54,232 bases of DNA from CAZPAV01 sp964584755 (lineage in GTDB: Bacteria > Actinomycetota > Acidimicrobiia > Spongiisociales > UBA5794): positions 1 to 54,232 of the forward strand of contig CAZPAV010000016.1 of assembly GCA_964584755.1 (NCBI GenBank), read 5' to 3'. Position numbers and translations under genes: made by a program. The notes beneath the pieces were generated by a model, which saw nothing but the letters and a program-made list of their open reading frames with translations, was not told the DNA's origin and did not search any database. The number at the start of each line of letters is the position of its first letter. The first letter of the stretch is position 1. This document shows, piece after piece, positions 15,396 to 23,821 of this stretch.

Positions 15396-16288
15396 AACTC
15401 GTCACGTTCGAAGACCCGGCCGGCGTGCAGCGCCCGGGTGCGCTCGTCGACGGCCGCGTCCGGGCCGTCGACGCCCCCGACATGCGCACCCTCTTCGCCC
15501 GCGGCGACGCCGCTCTCGCCGCGGCGCGCGCCGCCAACGGCCCCTCCTGGGCGCTCGAGGAGGTGCGGCTGCGGGCCCCCATCCTCCCCAAGAAGTTCTT
15601 CCACACGGCAGGCAACTTCCGGGAACACGAGGACGAGTCGAAGCGGGTCGGTTGGTCCCACGAGATCGCGCCCTGGATCGTCTTCTTCCAGAACGTCGAC
15701 GCCATCGTCGGGCCCGGCGACCCCATCATCTACCCGCCGCACCTCACCCACGAGCTCGACTACGAACTCGAGCTCGCCGTCGTCATCAAGAAGTCCGGCA
15801 AGCACTTCGGGCCCGAGGAGGCCGAGGAGTACATCGGCGGCTACCTCATCTTCAACGACGTCACCGCACGCGACATCCAGCGCGAGGAGATGCGCTCCGG
15901 CGTCTTCAGCTTCTGCAAGGCGATCGACACCTTCTGTCCCATCGGGCCGTGGATCGTGACCCCCGAGGAGCTCGGCGACCCCCACGACCTCGACATGTGT
16001 CTGCGCGTGAACGGGGAGGTGCGCCAGGAGTCCCACTCCTCGAACATGTGGGTGACGATCCCCCAGATCATCGCCCACTACTCGCCGCTCGGGTACACGG
16101 CGGGGGACATCGTCTCCACCGGCACCGTCGCCGGAGTGGCCGCGTTCCGTGACGACGCCGCCGACTACTACCTCCGGCCCGGCGACGTCGTCGAGTGCCA
16201 GATCGAGAACATCGGGGTACTCCGCAACCCCGTCATCTCCTGGGAGGAGGCGTACGGAACGCCCCCTCCCCCACCGAGAGGAGGTTGA
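15392..16288 (+). CDS. Fumarylacetoacetate-hydrolase-family protein
   Basis: This 298-residue protein belongs to the FAH/HpaG/acylpyruvase family, which cleaves C-C bonds of acylpyruvates or decarboxylates and isomerises related dicarboxylates using Mg or Mn. The metal-binding Glu-x-Glu...Asp arrangement is visible in HELDYELELAVVIKK and in FNDVTARD, with a later Thr in STGTVAGVA. It follows the M20 gene with ATGA overlap and precedes the first M24 gene by 5 bases. It would suit cleavage of an oxidised open-chain intermediate. Confidence 0.85.
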   Translation: MKLVTFEDPAGVQRPGALVDGRVRAVDAPDMRTLFARGDAALAAARAANGPSWALEEVRLRAPILPKKFFHTAGNFREHEDESKRVGWSHEIAPWIVFFQNVDAIVGPGDPIIYPPHLTHELDYELELAVVIKKSGKHFGPEEAEEYIGGYLIFNDVTARDIQREEMRSGVFSFCKAIDTFCPIGPWIVTPEELGDPHDLDMCLRVNGEVRQESHSSNMWVTIPQIIAHYSPLGYTAGDIVSTGTVAGVAAFRDDAADYYLRPGDVVECQIENIGVLRNPVISWEEAYGTPPPPPRGG

Positions 16289-16293
16289 AGCCG

Positions 16294-17463
16294 ATGGTCT
16301 ACCCCGTCGACACCGCCAAGCTCGACCGGGTCCGCGCCCTGATGGCCGACGAGGACCTCGACGCGCTCGTCGTCCGCGCCCCCGACAACGTCCTCTACCT
16401 CACGAACTACTGGTCGATGAAGGGGTACGCCATGGCGGTCTTCCCCCGCCAGGGGGATCCGGTCCTCATGGCGCTCGTGCCCCAGGAGGAGGAGGCCCAC
16501 ACGATGGCGTGGACCTCCGACATCCGCCTGTTCAACGGGTACGACCCCACCGATCCCCGACCCCCGGCCGCCCGGTCCCTCGACCGGACGCTCGAGGTCC
16601 TCCGGGAGCGGGGCCTCACCGGCCGGATCGCCGTGGAACGCTCCCAGACCTCCCAGGGAGCCGACCGCATGGCCGGTGAGCCCACCGTGTACACCGAGGC
16701 CTACTTCCGGGCCTTCGACGACGTCGCCGTGGAGGTCGTCGACGCCGTTCCGCTCCTCACCCGCGCCCGACTCACGAAGACGCCGCAGGAGATCGAGCGC
16801 ATGCGCATCGCCAACGAGCTCGCCGCGCTCGCCCTCGATCACTGTCGCGAGAGGATCCGGCCGGGGATGAGCACCGCTGAGCTCGGCGCGCTGTGGGAGG
16901 GCCACGTCCACGAGGTGGGCGTCGGCTACCAGGGCAAGGTGCTCATGGCCCGCGGCTTCTCGCTCGTGTGGTCCGGCGACGGCATCCGCACCTTCACCCC
17001 CACCAAGGGCGAGCCCGTCGTCGCCGACGAGCCGACGCTCTTCGAGATCTGGGTCTGCGCCGACGGCTACTGGAACGACCTGACGAAGAACATGGTCGTG
17101 GGAACCCTCACCCCCCGCTACGAGCGCCTCCTCGACGACCTCCTCGCCGTCTGGCGCCGTGCCATCGAGTACGCGCGACCCGGTGTCCCCCTCGCCGGGC
17201 TCGACCGGATCATCCGCGAGGGCATCGTCGAAGCCGGTTACGAGTCGCCCTCACATCCCGTCTCCCACGGGGTCGGCGCCCGGGCCCACGAGCCCCCGTG
17301 GCCGCACCAGGCGGGAACGGGGGTGATCGAGGAGGGCATGGTCCTCGCCATCGAGCCCGGGACGTACTTCCCGGGAGGCGGGGGGCTGCGCCTCGAGGAC
17401 AACTTCCTCATCACGGCCGACGGCGCCGAGAAGCTCTGCCGCTACGAGGACGACTTCCGATGA
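16294..17463 (+). CDS. M24-family creatinase/Xaa-Pro-dipeptidase-like enzyme (first copy)
   Basis: This 389-residue pita-bread protein has a creatinase N-terminal domain (about 1-135) and a catalytic C-terminal domain. Aligned to E. coli PepP, the first metal Asp is Glu (FEIWVC...), the second is Asp in YWNDLTK, and the His (VSHGVG), Glu (AIEPGTY) and Glu (LRLEDN) ligands remain. A metallohydrolase of C-N bonds is plausible, as in creatinase or ectoine hydrolase. ATG at 16294 follows GAGGAGG. It overlaps the next gene by ATGA. A paralogue is encoded at 20532-21686. Confidence 0.82.
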   Translation: MVYPVDTAKLDRVRALMADEDLDALVVRAPDNVLYLTNYWSMKGYAMAVFPRQGDPVLMALVPQEEEAHTMAWTSDIRLFNGYDPTDPRPPAARSLDRTLEVLRERGLTGRIAVERSQTSQGADRMAGEPTVYTEAYFRAFDDVAVEVVDAVPLLTRARLTKTPQEIERMRIANELAALALDHCRERIRPGMSTAELGALWEGHVHEVGVGYQGKVLMARGFSLVWSGDGIRTFTPTKGEPVVADEPTLFEIWVCADGYWNDLTKNMVVGTLTPRYERLLDDLLAVWRRAIEYARPGVPLAGLDRIIREGIVEAGYESPSHPVSHGVGARAHEPPWPHQAGTGVIEEGMVLAIEPGTYFPGGGGLRLEDNFLITADGAEKLCRYEDDFR

Positions 17464-18644
17464 TCGACCGTTCCCGGGTCTGGACCGGCACGCTCAACGA
17501 GGAGGCCGTCGGTGAGCCCCTCGGCCCGGTGGGGATCTACGACACGAGCCTGCGGGACGGGGAGCAGGCGGTCGGCTGCGTGCTCGGTGCCGAGCTCAAG
17601 CTGGAGATCGCCCGGGCCCTCGACTCCCTCGGCGTCGACCGCATCGAGGCCGGTTTCCCGCGGGTCGCCCCCGAGGACGCCCGCGCCTACGAGCTCATCA
17701 TGGCCGAGGACCTCGACGCCGAGATCTGGGGCTTCTCCCGTGCCGTCCCCGCCGACGTGGAGCAGCTCCTCTCCCTGGGCGTACACGCCGCGGTCATCGA
17801 GGCTCCGGTCAGCGACGGGAAGCTCGCCGCCTACGGACTCGACCGCGAGCGCGTCACCGAGCGCGTCGTGCGGGCCGTCGCCCACGCCGCCGACCACGAC
17901 GTCACCGTGTGCTTCTTCGGCGTCGACGGGTCCCGCGCCGACCCGCTCTTCCTCGAGCGCATCTACCGAGCCGCGGTCGACGCGGGAGCCACCGAGGTGG
18001 CGATGGTCGACACCATCGGCATCACCGCACCGGAGGCGGCCGCGCTGCTCGTGCGGCGCTGCCGCGAGTGGGTGGGACCCGACATCCCCATCCACTGGCA
18101 CGGCCACGACGACTTCGGCCTCGCCGTCGCCGGCGCGCTCGCCGCGGTGCGCGCCGGAGCCTCCTGGGTGCAGGGCTCCATCAACGGCATGGGCGAGCGG
18201 GCCGGCAACACCGACCTCGGCGCCTTCGCCCTCGCCCTCGAGGCCCTCTACGGAGGCTCCACCCGGCTCCGCTTCGACCGGATCACCGCCGTCGCCCGCC
18301 TCGTCCAGGACCTCTCCGGCTACGACCTGGCCCCCTGGAAGGCGGTCACCGGAAGGAACCTCTTCGTCCGGGAGTCGGGGGCGGTCGCCATGCAGTTCCA
18401 CGAGCCTGCCGCCGTCGAGCCGTACGCGTCGCAGCTCGTCGGCGCGACCCGGGGCATCGTCCTCGGCAAGAAGAGCGGCATCGCCAGCGTCCGCATCAAG
18501 GCCGCCGAGCTCGGCCTCGACCTTCCCGAGGAGCTCGAGGCCGCGGTCCTCGCCGACGTCAAGGCGCTCGGTTCCACCAAGCGGGACCTCGTCACCGACG
18601 ACGAGTTCCGTCGCATCGTCGCCCACCGCAGGGCGAGGGGATGA
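17460..18644 (+). CDS. Homocitrate-synthase/isopropylmalate-synthase-like enzyme (HMGL-like)
   Basis: This 394-residue TIM-barrel protein belongs to the DRE-TIM metallolyase family. DTSLRDGEQAVG (residues 28-39) supplies the catalytic Arg and metal Asp, HWHGHDDFG supplies the metal His-x-His, and GMGERAGN is the acyl-CoA synthase loop. There is no C-terminal LeuA regulatory domain, so the layout fits homocitrate synthase better than leucine biosynthesis. In this operon it more likely condenses a 2-oxoacid with acetyl-CoA, or runs the reverse cleavage. Confidence 0.8.
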   Translation: MIDRSRVWTGTLNEEAVGEPLGPVGIYDTSLRDGEQAVGCVLGAELKLEIARALDSLGVDRIEAGFPRVAPEDARAYELIMAEDLDAEIWGFSRAVPADVEQLLSLGVHAAVIEAPVSDGKLAAYGLDRERVTERVVRAVAHAADHDVTVCFFGVDGSRADPLFLERIYRAAVDAGATEVAMVDTIGITAPEAAALLVRRCREWVGPDIPIHWHGHDDFGLAVAGALAAVRAGASWVQGSINGMGERAGNTDLGAFALALEALYGGSTRLRFDRITAVARLVQDLSGYDLAPWKAVTGRNLFVRESGAVAMQFHEPAAVEPYASQLVGATRGIVLGKKSGIASVRIKAAELGLDLPEELEAAVLADVKALGSTKRDLVTDDEFRRIVAHRRARG

Positions 18645-18648
18645 TCCG

Positions 18649-19599
18649 GTGAGCGTCACACGGGTCTGTGTCGTCGGGGCGGGGACCATCGGCTCCCTCT
18701 GTGCCGGGCACCTCGCCCGGGTCGCCGAGGTCTCGCTGCTCGTGCGCCGCGAGGAGCAGGCCGCCGCCTTGACGTCGCAGGGCCTCCGCATCTCGGGGAA
18801 GTCCGACTTCACGGTCTCCGTCCGCGCCACCACCGACCCCACCGCCATTCCCGAGTTCGATCTCGCCATCGTGGCCACCAAGGCCACCGCCGTCGCCGCC
18901 GCCGTCTCGCGGCTCGCCGGCCACTCCCCTCGGGCCGCCGTCATGACGATCCAGAACGGGCTCGGCCTCGAGGAGGTCGTGCGGGCCCACGGGCCCTGGC
19001 CCCTCATCTCGGCGGTGACCTTCATGAGCGGGACCCGCCGTGACGACCGCCACGTGGAGTACGAGCTCGACACCCCCACCTGGATGGGTCCCTACGCCGG
19101 CACGGCCACCCCGCTGGCGCTCGTCGAGGAGGTGGGAGCCCTCTTCGTGGCGGCCGGCCTTCGGGCCGAGGTGCTTCCCGACCTGCGTCCCGCCCAGTGG
19201 TCGAAGCTCATCTTCAACTCGGCGGTGAACGGCGTCGCCGCCGTCACCGACCTGCCGCACGTGGCGCTCTTCGCGCGGCGGGAGCGTGAGGGCGACCTCG
19301 GCCACCTCGTCCACGACCTCATGGAGGAGGGCAAGCGGGTCGCCGCGGCGCGCGGCGTCACCCTCTGGGAGGACCCCTGGGAGATGAACGTCGAGGCCGT
19401 CACCCGCGGGAGCACCCTCGAGGAGGAGTACGCCCACGTCCCCTCGATGCTCGCCGACGTCCGCGCCGGACGCCGCACCGAGGCGGACTTCATCCAAGGC
19501 TCGCTGGTCCGGGAGGCGGCCCTCGCCGACGTTCCGGTTCCGCTCACCACCGCGTTGTACCGCCTCGTCAAGGCCCGCGACCGCTCCTACGACGACTGA
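18649..19599 (+). CDS. Ketopantoate-reductase-family oxidoreductase (first copy)
   Basis: This 316-residue NAD(P)H-dependent enzyme of the ApbA/PanE family has an N-terminal Rossmann fold starting VCVVGAGTIGSL. The C-terminal helical domain contains the catalytic Lys in WSKLIFNSAVNG. GTG at 18649 lies 4 bases after the preceding stop. A second family member follows 12 bases downstream. Real ketopantoate reductase is usually single-copy, so these probably reduce or oxidise other 2-oxo/2-hydroxy acids of the pathway. Confidence 0.82.
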   Translation: MSVTRVCVVGAGTIGSLCAGHLARVAEVSLLVRREEQAAALTSQGLRISGKSDFTVSVRATTDPTAIPEFDLAIVATKATAVAAAVSRLAGHSPRAAVMTIQNGLGLEEVVRAHGPWPLISAVTFMSGTRRDDRHVEYELDTPTWMGPYAGTATPLALVEEVGALFVAAGLRAEVLPDLRPAQWSKLIFNSAVNGVAAVTDLPHVALFARREREGDLGHLVHDLMEEGKRVAAARGVTLWEDPWEMNVEAVTRGSTLEEEYAHVPSMLADVRAGRRTEADFIQGSLVREAALADVPVPLTTALYRLVKARDRSYDD

Positions 19600-19611
19600 A
19601 GGAGGCTCGAG

Positions 19612-20535
19612 GTGAAGATCGGGATCATCGGATGCGGGGCCGTGGGGAGCCTCTTCGCAGCTCATCTCGCCGGCCTCGACGACGTCGAGGTCTGGATCTT
19701 CGACGTCTGGGAGGAGCACGTGGCGGCGATCGAGCGCGACGGGCTTCGCCTGACCGGCGTCGGCGAGGTCCACACCCGGCCGCGGGCGACGACCGATCCG
19801 GGGGCACTCCCCGCCCTGGACTTCGGGATCGTCGCCACCAAGGGCATGTACACCCGCGACGCCATCGCCGCCAGCGCCTCCGCCTTCACCGACGCCGCCG
19901 TCTGCTCGGTCCAGAACGGCGTGGGGAACGAGGAGGTCATCGCCGAGTACGTCCCGCGGGTCATCCGGGGGACGACGTTCCCGGCGGGGCGCGTCGTCGC
20001 GCCCGGCGTCGTCCAGTGGGACACCGCCGGAAAGACCTGGATCGGGCCGTTCGAGCCCAAGCCCGCCCCCATGGAGGAGGTGGAGCGCCTCGCCGAGACG
20101 CTCACCCGCTCCGGCATGGAGACCGAGGCCCTCCCCGACGCCCGAGGGGCACAGTGGACGAAGCTCGTCTTCAACGCCGCCTCGAACGCCCTGTGCTCCC
20201 TCACCCGTCTCCCACACGGTCGCGCCGCGCTCCACCCGGACGTCCGTGGGGTCATGGACGGCGTCGTCGCCGAGGGCAAGGCGGTCGCCGCCGCCCTCGG
20301 CATCCACATGGAGAAGGACCCGGCGGTGCTCCTCGAGGAGAGCATCCCGGTCGCGCTCGACCACCGGCCCAGCATGCTCCAGGACGTCCTCGCCCGTCGC
20401 CGCACCGAGATCGACCAGCTCAACGGCGGGATCTGCCGCTTCGGGGAGGAGGTCGGGATCCCCACCCCCCTCAATCGCGCCGCCTGGGCGCTCGTACGAG
20501 GCCTCGAGGCCTCGTGGGAACTGGAGGAGACATGA
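19612..20535 (+). CDS. Ketopantoate-reductase-family oxidoreductase (second copy)
   Basis: This 307-residue protein starts MKIGIIGCGAVGSLFAAHL (GTG initiation with AGGAGG upstream) and carries WTKLVFNAASNALCSLTRLP with the catalytic Lys and Asn. It resembles its upstream neighbour along its full length, which suggests an old tandem duplication. The C-terminus overlaps the following M24 gene by ATGA. Substrate unknown. Confidence 0.83.
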   Translation: MKIGIIGCGAVGSLFAAHLAGLDDVEVWIFDVWEEHVAAIERDGLRLTGVGEVHTRPRATTDPGALPALDFGIVATKGMYTRDAIAASASAFTDAAVCSVQNGVGNEEVIAEYVPRVIRGTTFPAGRVVAPGVVQWDTAGKTWIGPFEPKPAPMEEVERLAETLTRSGMETEALPDARGAQWTKLVFNAASNALCSLTRLPHGRAALHPDVRGVMDGVVAEGKAVAAALGIHMEKDPAVLLEESIPVALDHRPSMLQDVLARRRTEIDQLNGGICRFGEEVGIPTPLNRAAWALVRGLEASWELEET

Positions 20536-21686
20536 CGACCACGCTCGTACCCAGCCGTGCCGAGATCGACCGCCGTCATCGCCTGATCCGCGACGCGCTC
20601 GCCCGAGACGACCTCGACGCGCTCGTCGTGGCCGGAACCGAGTACACCGGCTTCGAGGGCGCCATCCGGTGGGTCTCCGGGTTCCGCATGGTCCACCGCT
20701 ACGCCTACGCGGTCGTGCCCCGGGAGGGCGACCCGGTCGCGGTGTTCCCCACGGAGGCGCGCTGGGTCGGCGAGCACGGCGAGTGCTGGTTCGCCGACCA
20801 GGTCTTCGCCGACGTGCCCGGTCGATGGATCCGGGAGCTCGCCGAAGGCCGCGGCTGGCGTCGCCTGGGGGTGTACGGCGTGAACTACATCATGCCGGTG
20901 CGCGACCACGTCGCCCTCACCGCGGGGGATCTCGAGATCGTCGACTACGACGAGGCGTTCGATCTGCTGCGCGCGGTGAAGAGCGAGGAGGAGCTGGAGC
21001 TCGTGCGCGCCAGCTTCGCCCTCAACGAGCGCGGCTTCTGGGCGGTGCTCGCCGCGTACGAGCCGGGCAGGACCGAGGCGGAGATCATGGCGCCCGCCGA
21101 GGAGCTCTTCGTCGCCAACGGCACGACCCGCACCACCATGAACATGGTCCTCTCCGGCCGGCACGGCACGGCGGGTCCCGAGTTCAAGCATCCCGACCCG
21201 ACCCGGCCGGTGGCCGCCGACGACCTCCTCCTCTACTCGATCGAGATCGCCGGCCCCTCGGGGTACTGGGCCGAGTTCGCCCGCCCCATCTGCCGAGCCG
21301 GACTCGCCTCCCCGACGACCGAGATCATGGCGGCGTATCAGGAGTGCTTCACGCAGGCCCGCGCGACGCTGCGTGCCGGCAACACCGCCCACGACGTCCA
21401 CACCGCCGTCTTCGGCGCGTTCGCCGGACTCGACGTCAAGGCCGGCCACGTGACGGGGCACTCCATCGACATGATCATGGTCGCCCACCCCCGCATCGGG
21501 GCCGGGGTCGAGACGGTGCTCGAGGAGAACATGATCATCTCCATCCATCCGCACGTCGTGACGAACGACGACCGCCACTGCCTCTACATGCAGGAGACCT
21601 TCCGCGTCACCGCCACCGGGGGCGAGCAGCTCTCGAGCGTCCCCATCGTCGCCTTCGACGGGACCGAGACGAAGGAGACGTCGTGA
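20532..21686 (+). CDS. M24-family creatinase-like protein with substituted metal ligands (second copy)
   Basis: This 384-residue M24-fold protein shows a strongly altered metal site. Both Asp ligands appear as Glu (SIEIAG, WAEFAR), the His is kept (VTGHSI), the first Glu is replaced by His (ISIHPHV) and the last Glu is kept (MQETF). The family includes creatinase, which needs no metal, and DMSP- and ectoine-cleaving enzymes. A non-peptidase role is therefore likely. It overlaps the ketopantoate-reductase-like gene and the cupin gene. Confidence 0.8.
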   Translation: MTTTLVPSRAEIDRRHRLIRDALARDDLDALVVAGTEYTGFEGAIRWVSGFRMVHRYAYAVVPREGDPVAVFPTEARWVGEHGECWFADQVFADVPGRWIRELAEGRGWRRLGVYGVNYIMPVRDHVALTAGDLEIVDYDEAFDLLRAVKSEEELELVRASFALNERGFWAVLAAYEPGRTEAEIMAPAEELFVANGTTRTTMNMVLSGRHGTAGPEFKHPDPTRPVAADDLLLYSIEIAGPSGYWAEFARPICRAGLASPTTEIMAAYQECFTQARATLRAGNTAHDVHTAVFGAFAGLDVKAGHVTGHSIDMIMVAHPRIGAGVETVLEENMIISIHPHVVTNDDRHCLYMQETFRVTATGGEQLSSVPIVAFDGTETKETS

Positions 21687-22468
21687 GCGACGGGACCGCG
21701 GCGCCCGCCGTCGTCACCGCGGGGACCGGGACGTCCCGCGCCCTGCCGGGCCGGGACGCCTGGGTCACCGTCCGCATCGATCGCGAGCACACCGGATGTC
21801 GCAACCTCGTGCAGCGCATCTTCGAGCTCCTCCCCGGCGGGTACGCCGAGCTCCGCGAGCCGACCTCGGAGGACGTGGCCTACGTGATCTCCGGACACGG
21901 CAGGGTCTCCATCGGCGGACGCGCCGTGACCCTCACGCCCGGCACGGGATTCCTCGCCCCCATGGACGTCCCGTACCGGATCACCGCCGACGGCGAACGT
22001 CTCCTCCTCGTCTCGGTGCTCTCCCCCCAACCGGGGCGACCCGGCACCGTGGCCCCGGCGACGGTGGACGCGGCGGCGGAACCGTGGGTCCACGAGTCCG
22101 ACCGGGAGGTCATCGCCGCCGGCGACGACCCCGACCAGGGCTACCTCGACCGGTCGTTCAAGGTCCTCGTCGATCCGGCGCACGGCGCCCACTACGTGAC
22201 CCAGTTCATCGGGTGCATCGAACGCTCCAAGGCCCCGTTCCACACCCACACCTACGAGGAGGTCATCACCATCCTCGAGGGTACCGGCCTCGTCCACATC
22301 GCCGGAGGGACCCATCCCCTCACGCCCGGGACGAGCGTGTACCTTCCTCCGGGCACGCCCCACTGCCTCGAGAACCCCAACGAGACGCCCCTCGGACTCC
22401 TCGGCGTCTTCTGCCCCGCGGGATCCCCGAAGAATCGACAGGCCGCACCCGAACCCACCACCGGGTGA
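21683..22468 (+). CDS. Two-domain cupin protein
   Basis: This 261-residue bicupin starts at GTG overlapping the preceding stop (GTGA). The C-terminal cupin (about 150-245) carries the metal-binding His-x-His-x4-Glu pattern in FHTHTYEEV and the later His in PPGTPHCLEN. The N-terminal cupin lacks the His ligands. The architecture recalls ureidoglycine aminohydrolase and other small-molecule bicupins, but the specific ligands of that enzyme are not evident. It could be a metal-dependent dioxygenase, isomerase or aminohydrolase. Confidence 0.75.
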   Translation: MSDGTAAPAVVTAGTGTSRALPGRDAWVTVRIDREHTGCRNLVQRIFELLPGGYAELREPTSEDVAYVISGHGRVSIGGRAVTLTPGTGFLAPMDVPYRITADGERLLLVSVLSPQPGRPGTVAPATVDAAAEPWVHESDREVIAAGDDPDQGYLDRSFKVLVDPAHGAHYVTQFIGCIERSKAPFHTHTYEEVITILEGTGLVHIAGGTHPLTPGTSVYLPPGTPHCLENPNETPLGLLGVFCPAGSPKNRQAAPEPTTG

Positions 22469-22478
22469 GGGAGGAAAC

Positions 22479-22500
22479 GCCCCGGAGGCGACGCCGGGGC
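22479..22500 (+). terminator. Intra-operon hairpin before the monooxygenase gene
   Basis: GCCCCGG and CCGGGGC form a 7-bp stem with an 8-base loop in the only sizeable gap (54 bp) of the plus-strand operon, between the cupin and StyA-like genes. No T run follows. It may lower or stabilise distal expression rather than end transcription. Confidence 0.4.
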
Positions 22501-22522
22501 CCGACAGAGAGGGAGGGAGAGC

Positions 22523-23758
22523 ATGGCGAACGTGCTCATCGTCGGTGCAGGACAGGCGGGGCTGTTGCTCGCGTTCGGTCTCCTGCAGAACGGATACGAG
22601 GTCACGGTCGTGTCGGACCGGACCCCGGAGCAGTGGCGTGAGGGCAGGGTGACCTCGAGCCAGTTCATCTTCCACACGACGCTGCAGGCCGAGCGCGACC
22701 TCGGTGTGGCCTTCTGGGACGCGGAGACTCCCGACGTCGAGGGCCTGGGGGTGTCGATCCCCAACCCCGAGGGCGGTGACCGGCCGGCGGTCGAGTGGTT
22801 CGGACATCTCGAGCATCCCGGTCAGTCCCTGGACCAGCGGGTGAAGTTCGCCGGATGGATGGAGCGGTTCGCGGCACGGGGCGGGAATCTCGTCATCCAC
22901 CGGGCGACCCCGCAGGATCTGGACCGGTACGCCGCCGATCACGACCTCGTCATCGTGGCGACCGGGAAAGGCGAGCTCGGCGGGATCTTCGAACGGGACG
23001 AGGCCCGCTGCACCTACGACCACCCCATGCGGGAGCTCGCCCTCACCTACGTGCACGGCCTCGCCCCCCGGGGGCCGTTCTCCTCGGTGTGCTTCAACCT
23101 CATTCCCGGCGTCGGGGAGTACTTCGTCTTCGAGGCGCTCACCCTCAGCGGTCCGTGTCACATCATGGTCTTCGAGGGCATCCCCGGTGGTCCCATGGAC
23201 TCGTGGCGGGACATCGACTCGCCCGCCGCGCACCTGGAGCACTCGAAGGAGATCCTGCGGACGTTCCTCCCCTGGGAGTACGCCCGCTGCGGGAACATCG
23301 AGCTCACCGACGCCAACGGCGTCCTCAGCGGCCGCCTCACCCCCACGGTGCGCAAGCCGGTAGCGACGCTCCCCTCGGGTGGTCGGGTCCTCGGGCTCGG
23401 CGACGCCCTCCTCCTCAACGACCCCATCACCGGCCAGGGCTCGAACAACGCCAACCGCTCGGCGATGATCTACCTCCGGTCCATCCTCGAGCGCGGAGAA
23501 GGTCCCTTCGACGAGGCCTGGATGCGGGCGACCTTCGAGCAGGTCTGGGAGGCGCTCGTCCCCGTCGCCACGTGGACGAACGCGCTCCTCGCACCCCCAC
23601 CGGAGCATGTCGTCAACCTCCTCGGCGCGGCGGGCCGGTACCAGGAGATCGCCGACCGTTTCGCCAACGGCTTCGACGATCCGGCCGACTTCTTCGACTG
23701 GTTCATGGATCCGGCCAAGGCCGAGACCTACCTCGCCGAGGTGGCCGCCCGCGCCTGA
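22523..23758 (+). CDS. StyA-type FAD-dependent monooxygenase (styrene/indole monooxygenase family)
   Basis: This 411-residue flavoprotein has the FAD dinucleotide fold (LIVGAGQAGLLLAFGL, residues 5-20), and its arrangement continuing through VTSSQFIFHTTLQAERDLG is typical of styrene/indole monooxygenase StyA. A second flavin contact is RVLGLGDALLLNDPITGQGSN. Family members use FADH2 supplied by a separate reductase (StyB) to epoxidise or hydroxylate aromatic or alkene groups. The likely reductase is encoded at 25433-25939 on the opposite, converging operon. ATG at 22523 follows GAGGGAGGGAG. Substrate unknown. Confidence 0.83.
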   Translation: MANVLIVGAGQAGLLLAFGLLQNGYEVTVVSDRTPEQWREGRVTSSQFIFHTTLQAERDLGVAFWDAETPDVEGLGVSIPNPEGGDRPAVEWFGHLEHPGQSLDQRVKFAGWMERFAARGGNLVIHRATPQDLDRYAADHDLVIVATGKGELGGIFERDEARCTYDHPMRELALTYVHGLAPRGPFSSVCFNLIPGVGEYFVFEALTLSGPCHIMVFEGIPGGPMDSWRDIDSPAAHLEHSKEILRTFLPWEYARCGNIELTDANGVLSGRLTPTVRKPVATLPSGGRVLGLGDALLLNDPITGQGSNNANRSAMIYLRSILERGEGPFDEAWMRATFEQVWEALVPVATWTNALLAPPPEHVVNLLGAAGRYQEIADRFANGFDDPADFFDWFMDPAKAETYLAEVAARA

Positions 23759-23786
23759 GACCGTCCGCGAGCATCACGTACGGGAC

Positions 23787-23814
23787 GGAGGGAGTCGCTA
23801 CGGCGACTCCCTCC
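23787..23814. terminator. Bidirectional terminator between the convergent catabolic operons
   Basis: GGAGGGAGTCGC-TACG-GCGACTCCCTCC is a perfect 12-bp stem closed by C-UACG-G, a UNCG tetraloop known for exceptional RNA stability. It lies midway in the 63-bp gap between the stop codons at 23758 (+) and 23822 (-). No poly-T tract is present on either side, as is common in high-GC actinobacteria. Confidence 0.8.
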
Positions 23815-23821
23815 CAGCTCC

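Noticed and set aside
18649..20535. Assignment of the two reductases as pantothenate-pathway PanE
   Set aside because: Two tandem copies inside a catabolic operon with no other pantothenate genes argue for different substrates. Only the family is supported.
16294..21686. Assignment of the M24 proteins to ectoine or DMSP degradation
   Set aside because: The fold matches, but the partner genes expected for those pathways are not recognisable and the metal ligands differ.
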